From: Planctomycetaceae bacterium
GTDB taxonomy: Bacteria > Planctomycetota > Planctomycetia > Planctomycetales > Planctomycetaceae
Direction: 5' to 3'
Assembly: GCA_020426325.1 (NCBI GenBank)
Contig: JAGQQG010000029.1
Span: forward strand, 1 to 64,000
DNA length: 64,000 nt
Under the pieces are notes generated by a model. It worked only from the letters and a program-made list of their open reading frames with translations. It was not told where the DNA came from and made no database searches. Shown here piece after piece: positions 9,247-16,654 of the stretch. The translations under genes and the position numbers were made by a program. Numbering within the stretch: the stretch's first letter is position 1; each line of letters starts with the position of its first letter.

Positions 9247-10227
9247 ATGCTCATCGGTGTGCTGGGTAATGCGGACAGCTGGTATGTCGCCGACATCGAT
9301 CGGGCGAGCCGCGAACGAGGTCACGTTGCTCAAAGGATTGACTTCCGTAGCCTGACTGCATCAGAAGGAGTTGGTGCGAAGTCGATCATCCAGGGGGTGG
9401 CTGGGGCTGGAGCGACCAACGGGAGCGAAGCCCCGGAACCGATAAACACCGGGGCTTCCCTTCGGTCCAGCCCCGGCCACCCGTCTCCCTCCCATGCTGA
9501 TCTTGAGTCGCTGGATGCATTGATCGTCCGGACGATGCCGCCGGGGTCTCTGGAGCAGGTCGTGTTCCGCATGGATGTACTTGCCAGGCTGGAGGCAGCT
9601 GGCGTGCTGGTCATCAATGGGCCGAAGGCAATCGAGTGTGCGGTCGACAAGTATCTGGCGACGGCCAAGCTCGCGGGCCAAGGCCTGCCCGTGCCTCCGA
9701 CCATCGTGTGTCAGGACACCGAAGCGGGGATGGAAGCCTTCGACCAGCTCGGCGGAGACGTTGTCGTCAAGCCGCTGTTCGGGGCGGAGGGACGCGGTAT
9801 CGTGCGGGTCAGCGATCCGGATCTGGCGTTTCGGACATTTCGGGCAATCGAACGCATGCAATCAGTCTTGTACCTCCAGAAGTTTATTGAGCACGAGGGA
9901 TACGACATCCGCGTGCTCGTGCTGGGGGACGAGATCATTGGAGCCTTCAAGCGTCGTAACGCGAGCGACTTTCGCACGAACATGGCTCGGTCTGCCACAG
10001 GTGAGGTGCACGAACTGACGGACCGTGAGCGCGACATAGCCGTGCGAGCGGTGCAAGTCGCGGGTGCGACTTTCGGCGGCGTCGATCTGTTATATGATCG
10101 CAGCGGAGCGTGTTACGTGCTGGAGGTGAACGCAGTCCCCGGCTGGCGGGCGTTTCAGAGAGTGACGGGGATTGATGTGGGGGCGAAACTGGTCGCGTGG
10201 CTGGAGACACACATTGATATTAAGTAG
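9247..10227 (+). CDS. RimK-like ATP-grasp alpha-L-glutamate ligase (probable C1-cofactor ligase)
   Basis: A 326-residue ATP-grasp protein. The N-domain starts MLIGVLGNADSWYV and the ATP-grasp core has AVDKYLATAKLAGQGLPVPP near 137, VVKPLFGAEGRGIVRV (about 174), the hinge YLQKFIEHEGYDIRVLVLG near 217, FKRRNASDFRTNMARSA near 241 and the Mg-binding VLEVNAVPGWRAFQ (about 297). RimK-family enzymes add glutamate to proteins or cofactors. Beside mch it probably modifies H4MPT or methylofuran, which is an inference. Residues 50-79 are encoded by a palindromic repeat of family O, an in-frame insertion in the N-domain away from the catalytic core. The TAG stop is supplied by palindrome A2. Confidence 0.82.
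   Translation: MLIGVLGNADSWYVADIDRASRERGHVAQRIDFRSLTASEGVGAKSIIQGVAGAGATNGSEAPEPINTGASLRSSPGHPSPSHADLESLDALIVRTMPPGSLEQVVFRMDVLARLEAAGVLVINGPKAIECAVDKYLATAKLAGQGLPVPPTIVCQDTEAGMEAFDQLGGDVVVKPLFGAEGRGIVRVSDPDLAFRTFRAIERMQSVLYLQKFIEHEGYDIRVLVLGDEIIGAFKRRNASDFRTNMARSATGEVHELTDRERDIAVRAVQVAGATFGGVDLLYDRSGACYVLEVNAVPGWRAFQRVTGIDVGAKLVAWLETHIDIK
9396..9481. repeat. palindromic repeat, family O, copy 2, translated inside a gene
   Basis: An 86-bp imperfect palindrome: GGTGGCTGGGGCTGGA and AAGCCCCGG on the left, CCGGGGCTTCCC and GGTCCAGCCCCGGCCACC on the right. It lies wholly inside the ATP-grasp gene and keeps its frame open, adding about 30 Gly/Ala/Pro/Ser-rich residues. It matches the intergenic copy at 1849-1962. 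Confidence 0.8.
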
Positions 10228-10294
10228 CTGAACTCGCCAGAGTTCAGACAGATTGACGGTGGACGATGATCTGAATTCTGGCGAATTCAGCTAC
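10224..10294. repeat. palindromic repeat, family A, copy 2
   Basis: 71 bp, GTAGCTGAACTCGCCAGAG on the left and TTCTGGCGAATTCAGCTAC on the right. The first bases provide the TAG stop of the ATP-grasp gene. The next gene starts 18 bp after it. Confidence 0.88.
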
Positions 10295-10312
10295 AAACAG
10301 ATTGAGACGAAG

Positions 10313-11245
10313 ATGAGTAATCAGCAGTTGAACGAAATCATCGAGGTCCTGTCGCAGTCGATGCCGACGGTGATGCGGTGGGCGGGGGCGATTGCGAAGA
10401 CTCTGCGAAAATACAACATCGCCCTTGAGGGCAAGTCGTCGGGGAGTGCCAATACGGACGCTCTGACTCTCGCGGACCTGACCGTGCAGGAGTTGCTCGT
10501 CGGAGCCCTTCGCGATGCGGACCCGATCCTGCGAACGTGCCGGATCGAGGCGGAAGAAGTGACCGGTGATCTCGCCGCTTTTGCGTCAGAGGGCCCTTAT
10601 GTCATCGCCCTCGACCCGATTGACGGCACCAAACAGTTCCGTGATCGCACGGGAGACGGATACGCAGTGATGCTGCATCTGCGGTCGCGAGAGACGGTGC
10701 ACTACTCGCTGGTGTTTCTTCCGGAGGCCGGTCCGCAGGGTTCGTGGGTCGAAGTGAACGGTGACGTCGTCAAGTGTGGGCCGGACGAGCCCCGCACGCC
10801 TGCGATCGATGTGCTCGCGGCCATGTCACCCACCAACGACACGCGGGACCGAAATGCGAAGGGCATCTACCTCATCGGCTTTCAGCAATGGGACGGCGAA
10901 CGGGCTGACGCGGTGACTGAGACGGGTCTGAAAGGTTACGCCCCCGATGACATGCCGGGGAGCATCTATCCGCTGTTGGCGACGGGCCACTTCATCGGCT
11001 CGCTGATCCACACACCCAACATCTACGACTTCCCGGTCTCGTTGCACATCGCCCGCGCGTTCGGTGGTGATGCCTTGTGGGTGGCGAACGGCGAGCCGGT
11101 GAACTTCCGCGAGATGTGGAACGACGAGACAGCCGACATGCTCCGCCTCCCCGGCATCGTCGCCTGCAGCCCGGACCGTGATGTGCTCAACACACTGTGC
11201 AAGCTCGCGAAGGATTGGAACCCCGAGCGATATCCCAAGGGGTGA
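10313..11245 (+). CDS. inositol-monophosphatase/CysQ superfamily phosphatase
   Basis: A 310-residue protein with IMPase-superfamily metal motifs: EAEEV (about 79-83) and ALDPIDGTKQFRDRTGDGY near 99. The classical C-terminal WDxAA motif is not evident; the corresponding region reads NIYDFPVSLHIARAFGGDAL, a D-x-P variant also found in atypical members. Phosphatase of a small phosphorylated metabolite (3',5'-adenosine bisphosphate or a sugar phosphate) is the family expectation. ATG 10313 is the best start because the longer frame to 10253 would run through palindrome A2. It is the second IMPase-type gene in this run, bracketing mch and the ligase with hisN. Confidence 0.75.
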   Translation: MSNQQLNEIIEVLSQSMPTVMRWAGAIAKTLRKYNIALEGKSSGSANTDALTLADLTVQELLVGALRDADPILRTCRIEAEEVTGDLAAFASEGPYVIALDPIDGTKQFRDRTGDGYAVMLHLRSRETVHYSLVFLPEAGPQGSWVEVNGDVVKCGPDEPRTPAIDVLAAMSPTNDTRDRNAKGIYLIGFQQWDGERADAVTETGLKGYAPDDMPGSIYPLLATGHFIGSLIHTPNIYDFPVSLHIARAFGGDALWVANGEPVNFREMWNDETADMLRLPGIVACSPDRDVLNTLCKLAKDWNPERYPKG

Positions 11246-11249
11246 ACAA

Positions 11250-11355
11250 ATCAGAGCCGCGCCCGTCAGGAAGCGGCCGCTCTCTGAGGTGGAACGGTTC
11301 CAAAAAAGATTCGCACGCGTGTGAGCGGCCCCTCCCTGACGGTCGGTGCTCTGAT
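11250..11355. repeat. palindromic repeat, family D
   Basis: A 106-bp inverted repeat between convergent genes. ATCAGAGCCGCGCCCGTCAG on the left is mirrored by CTGACGGTCGGTGCTCTGAT on the right, with inner GCGGCCGCTC and GAGCGGCCCC arms. It may also act as a bidirectional terminator. Confidence 0.8.
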
Positions 11356-11376
11356 GTCTGACGATCAACGACGAAG

Positions 11377-12165
11377 TCACACAGAGACAGCAGGCATAGA
11401 ATCGGCTTTGTGGAGGCTAATCGAATCGCTTTCCGCAGCAACCGGTTTCTGAGCTTCAACGAGGATGCCGCCCAGTTTGAAGAAGCGGTGGACTCGGGAG
11501 AGCCAGAGTTGTTCGTGCCAGGGGAGGCCCATCTCTTCGCACGCTTCCTGAAGTTCCTGGCGGTTATACGTGCGGCATCTCCAGGTGTGACTGGTCAGGA
11601 ATCCGGACACGGTGTCCTCGGTCGCCAGCAGGAAGACGCGCCCGTTGGGGACGAGTACCCGCTGAAACTCCTTGAGGCCGGGGCGCGGGTCGGACAAGTG
11701 CTCGATGACCCAGCCGCACGTCACGCAATCGAACGATTCGCTGGGAAAGGGAAGACTCGTCATGTCCCCGACGATGTAGTCGGGACGTTCGCTCTTGATG
11801 CGATTGCGAGCCCGCTTGAGCATCTGATGTGACAGATCACAGGCGACAATCTGCGTGTCCGAGTCGGTCGCACGCAGGAGGTGCCCAAGGATCTGACCGG
11901 CACCTGAGCCAATGTCCAGAATGCGTTTGAAGCGGGTCACATCAAAGCGGCCTTTGCGCAGCATGCGCCCCACGAGCGGCTCATGCAGGGAGATGAGGCT
12001 GGCCAGTGCCAAGACAGAGCCCGCAGGGCCGTCATACAGATCGCGGATGTGTTCGGTGTACTTCTGCCGACTGAGCTGCCTGATGCCTTTGAATTCGACG
12101 AGTTGTCGGACTCGGGACTTGAGCTTCGCGCGTTGGGGCGAGCGGGTGCGATGCATCTGTGTCAT
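11377..12165 (-). CDS. class I SAM-dependent methyltransferase
   Basis: A 262-residue Rossmann-fold methyltransferase of the Methyltransf_11/UbiE-like group. Motif I is LDIGSGAGQILGHLL (about 85-99), the acidic end of strand 2 is VACDLSHQML (about 109), motif II is YIVGDMTSLPFPSESFDCVT near 131, and post-II is WVIEHLSDPRPGLKEFQRVL near 154. A basic N-terminal segment (RSPQRAKLKSRVRQLVEF) precedes it. The substrate is unknown. The gene points toward the IMPase gene, with palindrome D between them. Confidence 0.85.
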   Translation of the reverse strand: MTQMHRTRSPQRAKLKSRVRQLVEFKGIRQLSRQKYTEHIRDLYDGPAGSVLALASLISLHEPLVGRMLRKGRFDVTRFKRILDIGSGAGQILGHLLRATDSDTQIVACDLSHQMLKRARNRIKSERPDYIVGDMTSLPFPSESFDCVTCGWVIEHLSDPRPGLKEFQRVLVPNGRVFLLATEDTVSGFLTSHTWRCRTYNRQELQEACEEMGLPWHEQLWLSRVHRFFKLGGILVEAQKPVAAESDSISLHKADSMPAVSV

Positions 12166-12504
12166 CCTGAACGGTTCCCTTGGTGAGTCTCTTGGTGGCT
12201 ACTCTGGCGACATTGGGAATTGAACAATCGAAAGTCTGCGACAGCCTGAAGGCGTCGTTCTTTCTCGTATGTCATCAACTATATTCGATGATTCTGCAAA
12301 AATCTTCCCAGTAAGAACTCCGAATCGCGACAGCGTGAGAATGAAGACGCCACTGACTGGCAAACCTGCGGGTCAAGGCGTTGTCGCCACGACTGCGGGG
12401 CCGTAGAATGCTCGAATGTCTCATTCGCAGACACTTTGCGCAGCGATCGCTTCTCCGGTCAGACAAGGTTCCGCTTTCGATCTCCCGTGGTGAGTCGCCT
12501 GAAA
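12166..12504. other. intergenic region between divergent genes, no gene seen
   Basis: This 339-bp stretch separates the methyltransferase from the phosphatase fusion gene and should hold both promoters. No RNA gene, riboswitch or family palindrome was recognised. A TTG at 12436 opens the frame of the fusion gene but adds only non-conserved residues. Confidence 0.45.
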
Positions 12505-13572
12505 ATGGGCGAAACAGATAAGTCGTTACAGTCCGATCTCGGGGATCTCATTCCTCAAATCGTGGAGAAACTCACATCCGGACAGCATGTCTGTTTGTGT
12601 TTTGAATCGAGCTGCGCCCTGTTGACCAGTGCGTTGGCGACCTCCAAGGCCTGGGACGAAAGTGTTGGAGAACAGAACAAGGACTGCGTCCTCCTGGTCC
12701 GGGATGTTGCTTCCGCACGAGACTTTCTCGACGAGGTGTCCCCTGTCATCAAACGATTGATGGGCAAATGCTGGCCGGGACAGTTCCGACTGGTCTTCTG
12801 CTCAGGTGTCGATCAATCGTTGATCAGTCACCTGGCCCCCTGCGTTCAGCGATCTGTTCAAACTGTCCGGGGGCTGAGTCTGTGCGTTCCCGGCCTTCGA
12901 ATATTGCAAAAGGTGTTGGAACAGGTTCCATTTCCACTGATTCAGGTTGAACTCGATAAAAACGCCCTGATTGCCCAAACAGGGTTGACCATTCCCGTTT
13001 CCACCTCACAATCGACCGTTAATGAAGCGGAAATTCACATCGACGGCGACCGATGGAAGCTGGTCAAGTCGTGTGGACTCACGGAAGCCCATTTTGAGCG
13101 GATGATGACCTCACATTACTTGTTCGTCTGTACGGGAAACACCTGCCGCAGCCCAATGGCGGCAGCCATGTTTCGTCAATTGCTGGCACGGCGATTGAAG
13201 TGCGACGAAACCTCGCTCGGTGAACATGGGTTTACGGTCAGCTCGGCTGGCCTGGCGGCTGGTGTCGGAGCCCCCGCGAGTCCTGAGTCTGTGGAGATCT
13301 GCCGGAACGATGGAGTTGACCTGACCCATCATTCCAGTCAACCATTAACCGAAGAGCTGCTGTTAGCAGCCGACAAGGTCTTCACCATGACCTTTGGGCA
13401 TCGAGAAACCATTCTCTCTCAATACCCGGAATTGGAAGACAGGATTGAACTCCTCTCGCGTAATGGACAGGATGTTTCTGACCCCATCGGATGGGGCATG
13501 GCCGCTTATCTGCAATGTCATCGTGAAATCTTCGAAAGCCTGCAGGCTCTTGTGGATGAACTGACGAACTAA
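12505..13572 (+). CDS. fusion: degenerate Sua5/YrdC-like domain + low-MW (arginine-type) protein phosphatase
   Basis: A 355-residue fusion. Residues about 10-190 resemble a Sua5/YciO/YrdC domain (KRLMGKCWPGQFRLVF matches the WPGPLT region; RGLSLCVPG matches the RvP region). The nucleotide-binding signatures (PTDTVYGL and KxR) are absent, so it is probably not a threonylcarbamoyl-AMP synthase. Residues about 203-355 are a low-molecular-weight phosphatase: P-loop FVCTGNTCRSPMAAAMF with nucleophile C209 and its arginine at 215, and general-acid loop DVSDPIGW (about 325). The threonine inside CTGNTCRS is the residue that gives B. subtilis YwlE its phosphoarginine specificity. rpiB follows 13 bp later, reproducing the Bacillus ywlC-ywlE-ywlF order. 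ATG 12505 is preferred over TTG 12436. Confidence 0.8.
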   Translation: MGETDKSLQSDLGDLIPQIVEKLTSGQHVCLCFESSCALLTSALATSKAWDESVGEQNKDCVLLVRDVASARDFLDEVSPVIKRLMGKCWPGQFRLVFCSGVDQSLISHLAPCVQRSVQTVRGLSLCVPGLRILQKVLEQVPFPLIQVELDKNALIAQTGLTIPVSTSQSTVNEAEIHIDGDRWKLVKSCGLTEAHFERMMTSHYLFVCTGNTCRSPMAAAMFRQLLARRLKCDETSLGEHGFTVSSAGLAAGVGAPASPESVEICRNDGVDLTHHSSQPLTEELLLAADKVFTMTFGHRETILSQYPELEDRIELLSRNGQDVSDPIGWGMAAYLQCHREIFESLQALVDELTN

Positions 13573-13585
13573 CCCTGAGTGTCAA

Positions 13586-14050
13586 ATGAAAATCGCCGTC
13601 GCCAGTGACCACCGTGGAGTCCGCGTCAAGGAACAGATCCTCGCGCAGCTGGAAAGCCTGGGTCACGAGGCTCTTGATTACGGTCCATCGACAGGTGACA
13701 GCGTCGACTACCCGGACTACGCCAAGTCTGTCGCTCAGGATGTCTCCAACGGCACGCTTGACCGGGGGGTACTCATCTGCGGGACGGGGCTGGGGATGTG
13801 TATCGCTGCGAACAAGTTTCCCGGGGTTCGCGCTGTGAACTGTCACGACGATTTCACGGCGGAAATGGGCCGGCGTCATAACGATGCAAACATCATGTGC
13901 CTCTCAGCTGATCTGCTCGGAGATCGACTCCTCAACCGTATTGTCGAGATCTGGATGACCGCCGAATTCGAGGGAGGACGCCACGGTCGTCGCATCGAAA
14001 AGATTCGCGAGATCGAAGCGGACTGCTGTCGAGATCCCCATGACGGGTAA
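13586..14050 (+). CDS. rpiB: ribose-5-phosphate isomerase B
   Basis: A 154-residue RpiB/LacA-type isomerase. The N-terminus MKIAVASDHRGVRVKEQIL carries the DH of the phosphate/sugar site. DYGPSTGDSVDYPDYA (about 32-47), RGVLICGTGLGMCIAANKFP near 60 with the catalytic cysteine, and GRRHNDANIMCLSADLLG near 97 are all in family register. It interconverts ribulose-5-phosphate and ribose-5-phosphate. It follows the phosphatase fusion by 13 bp and is probably cotranscribed with it. Confidence 0.93.
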   Translation: MKIAVASDHRGVRVKEQILAQLESLGHEALDYGPSTGDSVDYPDYAKSVAQDVSNGTLDRGVLICGTGLGMCIAANKFPGVRAVNCHDDFTAEMGRRHNDANIMCLSADLLGDRLLNRIVEIWMTAEFEGGRHGRRIEKIREIEADCCRDPHDG

Positions 14051-14148
14051 AGGACAGCGCGAGCAGGCCGATGAATTGATTCTCACCCCCTTCCCTCGCT
14101 ATCGTCTGCATCTTGACAGTTGATCGCCTGGCATTGAGGACCGCGCGC

Positions 14149-14529
14149 ATGGACCCTACAACACTTCGCTTTGCTCTCACCCACGAATGGGTCCATCAGG
14201 ACGGTGATGTCATCACCGTCGGCATCAGCGACTTTGCCGTCAAAGAACTGACGGACCTCGTGTATATCGATCTGCCGAGTGTTGGCGCGACAATCGAACA
14301 GGGGGAAACGTTCGGCGAGGTCGAAAGCGTCAAAGCAGTCAGCGACCTCTACGCTCCGGTCAGTGGCGAGGTCGTCGAAGTCAACGAGTCGTTGCCGGAC
14401 AACCTGCAGGACCTTTCGGACGACCCATACGGTAAGGGATGGGTTGCCAAATTCCGCATCGCAGACGGAACTGATCTCGACGAGCTGATGGACTATGCCG
14501 CCTATCAGAAGCACTGCTCCGAAGCCTGA
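14149..14529 (+). CDS. gcvH: glycine cleavage system H protein
   Basis: A 126-residue H protein. THEWVHQDGDVITVGISDFA near residue 9 and the lipoylation segment EVESVKAVSDLYAPVSGEV with the modifiable lysine near residue 63 are intact, followed by PYGKGWVAKFRI. It shuttles the aminomethyl group among the P, T and L proteins. ATG 14149 is chosen over an upstream TTG (14113) because MDPTTLRFALTHEW matches the normal N-terminus. gcvPA follows 72 bp later. Confidence 0.93.
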   Translation: MDPTTLRFALTHEWVHQDGDVITVGISDFAVKELTDLVYIDLPSVGATIEQGETFGEVESVKAVSDLYAPVSGEVVEVNESLPDNLQDLSDDPYGKGWVAKFRIADGTDLDELMDYAAYQKHCSEA

Positions 14530-14601
14530 TCGGCCATCTGATCCTTGAGGTCTCGAATCATCGATTTCAGATCTGAAATCTCTTATTTGACATCTGCCAC
14601 C

Positions 14602-15918
14602 ATGTCCTACCTTTTTGTCACCGACGACCAGCAACAGGAGATGCTCGAAACCATCGGTGCTTCCAGCATCGATGAACTCCTCTCACAAGTCCCGACCGAG
14701 CTGCGACTCGATCGTCCGCTCAACATCCCCCCTGCCCTGACCGAACCCGAACTCGAACGGCATCTCAGGCAGCTTGCGGCCCAGAACATCAACGGCGACA
14801 GGAGAGTCTGTTTCCTTGGCGGCGGAGCCTACGACCATTTCGTCCCCGCAGTCGTCGACGAGATCGTCTCCCGCGGCGAGTTCTACACCGCCTACACCCC
14901 GTATCAGGCGGAAGCCTCACAAGGGTCCCTGCAGGCCTTCTTCGAGTTCCAGACGCTCATCTGCCAACTCACCGGCATGGAGGTCGCCAACGCCAGCCTG
15001 TACGAAGGAGGCACCGCTGTCAGCGAGGCGGTCTTCATGGCCGAGCGGGTCACCGGACGCGACAAACGCGTGGTTGTCCTCGGCTCGGTCCATCCGCAGT
15101 ATCGCGAAGTCGTCGAAACCTACTCTCGCTATCTCAACTGCGAAGTCGTCACCGTCCCGACCCCTGGCGGCGTCGCAGATGTGAACGAGGTCAAAGCGGC
15201 TCTCAACGACCAGACCTCCTGCCTTGTCATTCAGCACCCCAACTACTTCGGATGTCTCGAAGAGGCCGCTACACTCGTGCAGGCCGCACATGATGTCGGT
15301 GCCCTCGCGGTCGTGAGTGTGAACCCAACCACGTTGGGAGTCCTCAAACGACCGGGTGACTACGGGGCCGACATCGTCGTGGCTGAAGGACAACCGCTCG
15401 GCATTCCGCTCCAGTACGGCGGCCCCTACCTTGGCCTGTTTGCCTGTCGTGAAAAGTTCGTTCGCAAGATGCCGGGCCGACTCATCGGGCAGGCGAAGGA
15501 TCGCAACGGTCGTACCTGTTACGTACTCAGCCTGCAAACACGAGAGCAACATATCCGTCGTGACAAAGCTACGAGCAACATCTGCACCAACCAGGGCCTG
15601 CTCGCACTCCGAGCGACCATCTACCTCGCGACCCTCGGCCCTCAAGGTCTGAAAGAAGTCGCAAACCTCTCCTGCCAGAAAGCTCACTACGCAGCAGACA
15701 GGCTGTCAGAAATTGACGGTCTCACGCTTGCCTATGATCGTCCGTTCTTCCACGAGTTCACACTTAAATGCGCAGGCAGCGCCTCCGCGTTGCGAGACAA
15801 AGCCGCACAAGCCGGCTACGACATCGGCCCCGAAACCGACAACAACACGCTCCTCGTCGCTGTGACCGAGCAACGCACGAAGGCAGAGATCGACGGACTC
15901 ATCGAAGCCCTGCGGTGA
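14602..15918 (+). CDS. gcvPA: glycine dehydrogenase (decarboxylating) subunit 1
   Basis: A 438-residue protein, the usual length for the N-terminal half of a split P protein. It begins MSYLFVTDDQQQEMLETIG and has FLGGGAYDHFVPAVVDEI near 73, YTPYQAEASQGSLQAFFEFQ near 97, NASLYEGGTAVSEA (about 130), NPTTLGVLKRPGDYGADIVV near 237 and SNICTNQGLLALRATIYLA near 330. With GcvPB it decarboxylates glycine using PLP; the PLP lysine is on GcvPB. gcvPB and gcvT are not in the window. ATG 14602 is preferred to an upstream in-frame start at 14545. A short palindrome ATTTCAGATCTGAAAT lies just upstream (about 14563-14578). Confidence 0.92.
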   Translation: MSYLFVTDDQQQEMLETIGASSIDELLSQVPTELRLDRPLNIPPALTEPELERHLRQLAAQNINGDRRVCFLGGGAYDHFVPAVVDEIVSRGEFYTAYTPYQAEASQGSLQAFFEFQTLICQLTGMEVANASLYEGGTAVSEAVFMAERVTGRDKRVVVLGSVHPQYREVVETYSRYLNCEVVTVPTPGGVADVNEVKAALNDQTSCLVIQHPNYFGCLEEAATLVQAAHDVGALAVVSVNPTTLGVLKRPGDYGADIVVAEGQPLGIPLQYGGPYLGLFACREKFVRKMPGRLIGQAKDRNGRTCYVLSLQTREQHIRRDKATSNICTNQGLLALRATIYLATLGPQGLKEVANLSCQKAHYAADRLSEIDGLTLAYDRPFFHEFTLKCAGSASALRDKAAQAGYDIGPETDNNTLLVAVTEQRTKAEIDGLIEALR

Positions 15919-15929
15919 TCACATTCATC

Positions 15930-16069
15930 GGGTAACAACGGTTGTCCTCAACCATTGCCGCGTCAGCGGCAAGAAGCATGCCAGACGACGCACGATGGAA
16001 ATTGACCGGACGATTTCCGAAATGCTTCTTGTCGTTTCGCGACACGTGTTGGGGCAACCCGTGCGACCC
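15930..16069. repeat. palindromic repeat, family B, copy 1
   Basis: A 140-bp element beginning GGGTAACAACGGTTGTCCTC and ending TTGGGGCAACCCGTGCGACC plus C. It has terminal inverted similarity and an inner GAAGCATGCC/ATGCTTC pair. It is the most divergent of five same-orientation copies. Confidence 0.85.
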
Positions 16070-16095
16070 GCTTCTTCTCGCGATCTGTTTTTCTC

Positions 16096-16147
16096 TTGAC
16101 ATCTCAGACAGAATGTCTGACACTGCCCTCAGTCAACTTGTCTGAGA
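16096..16147 (+). promoter_or_regulatory. putative promoter and BlaI-type operator
   Basis: TTGACA (16096-16101) is a consensus -35. It is followed at once by CAGACA-GAA-TGTCTG (16105-16119), a perfect palindrome with an ACA-N3-TGT core like BlaI/MecI sites. An outer pair, TCTCAGACA (16102-16110) and TGTCTGAGA (16139-16147), adds a further half-site. A -10 near 16119-16124 is weak. Its position just before the blaI-like start implies autoregulation; no mapping data. Confidence 0.5.
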
Positions 16148-16160
16148 CTGGAGGGCACGG

Positions 16161-16538
16161 ATGATGGACAAACCCCGAGATGTGACCGATTCTGAACTGG
16201 CTGTGCTGGATGTCCTCTGGAACCAGCCGCAGGCGACGATCCGCGAAATCACCGAAGCAATCTACGAAGACTACTCCCCCTCGTCCCATGCGACCGTGCA
16301 GAAGCTGCTCGAACGGCTGGAGGCGAAGGATTGTGTCGCGCGTGATCGCTCGGGCTTCGCTCACCGGTTTCGAGCGACGATCGAACGCAGCGATCTGCTC
16401 GACCGGCAACTGGAGGCGGTTGCGGACAAGCTCTGTGAGGGATCGCTGACTCCCCTGCTCCTGCATCTGGCCAGTCGCACGAAACTGAGTGATGAGGAGC
16501 GAAAGCTGCTGCGGAAGCTGATCAACGACAGAACGTGA
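16161..16538 (+). CDS. BlaI/MecI/CopY family transcriptional repressor
   Basis: A 125-residue winged-helix protein of family-typical length. DVTDSELAVLDVLWNQPQAT near residue 7 is the classic start of the BlaI domain. ATIREITEAIYEDYSPSSHA and TVQKLLERLEAKDCVARDRS form the recognition helix and wing, and the acidic C-terminal helix serves dimerisation. BlaI repressors are removed by proteolysis when a partner M56/BlaR1 sensor is triggered; that partner is the next gene. ATG 16161 is used; 16164 is also possible. Confidence 0.9.
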   Translation: MMDKPRDVTDSELAVLDVLWNQPQATIREITEAIYEDYSPSSHATVQKLLERLEAKDCVARDRSGFAHRFRATIERSDLLDRQLEAVADKLCEGSLTPLLLHLASRTKLSDEERKLLRKLINDRT

Positions 16539-16546
16539 AAGACTCC

Positions 16547-16616
16547 GTAGCTGAACTCGCCAGAGTTCAGACGCACGATTGAATTGACAGGGCTGAATTC
16601 TGGTGAATCCAGCTAC
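16547..16616. repeat. palindromic repeat, family A, copy 3
   Basis: 70 bp between the repressor and the M56 gene: GTAGCTGAACTCGCCAGAG on the left, TTCTGGTGAATCCAGCTAC on the right. It is placed 8 bp after the repressor stop, so it lies inside the presumed operon. Confidence 0.87.
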
Positions 16617-16654
16617 GTATTTGATGCGAAACACTGACATCCGGAGATCGAGGC

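Noticed and set aside
14051-14148. Glycine riboswitch before gcvH
   Set aside because: The gap is under 100 bp and no glycine aptamer pattern was seen.
14917-15687. 256-codon minus-strand frame opposite gcvPA
   Set aside because: Antisense shadow of a conserved gene, with no motif.
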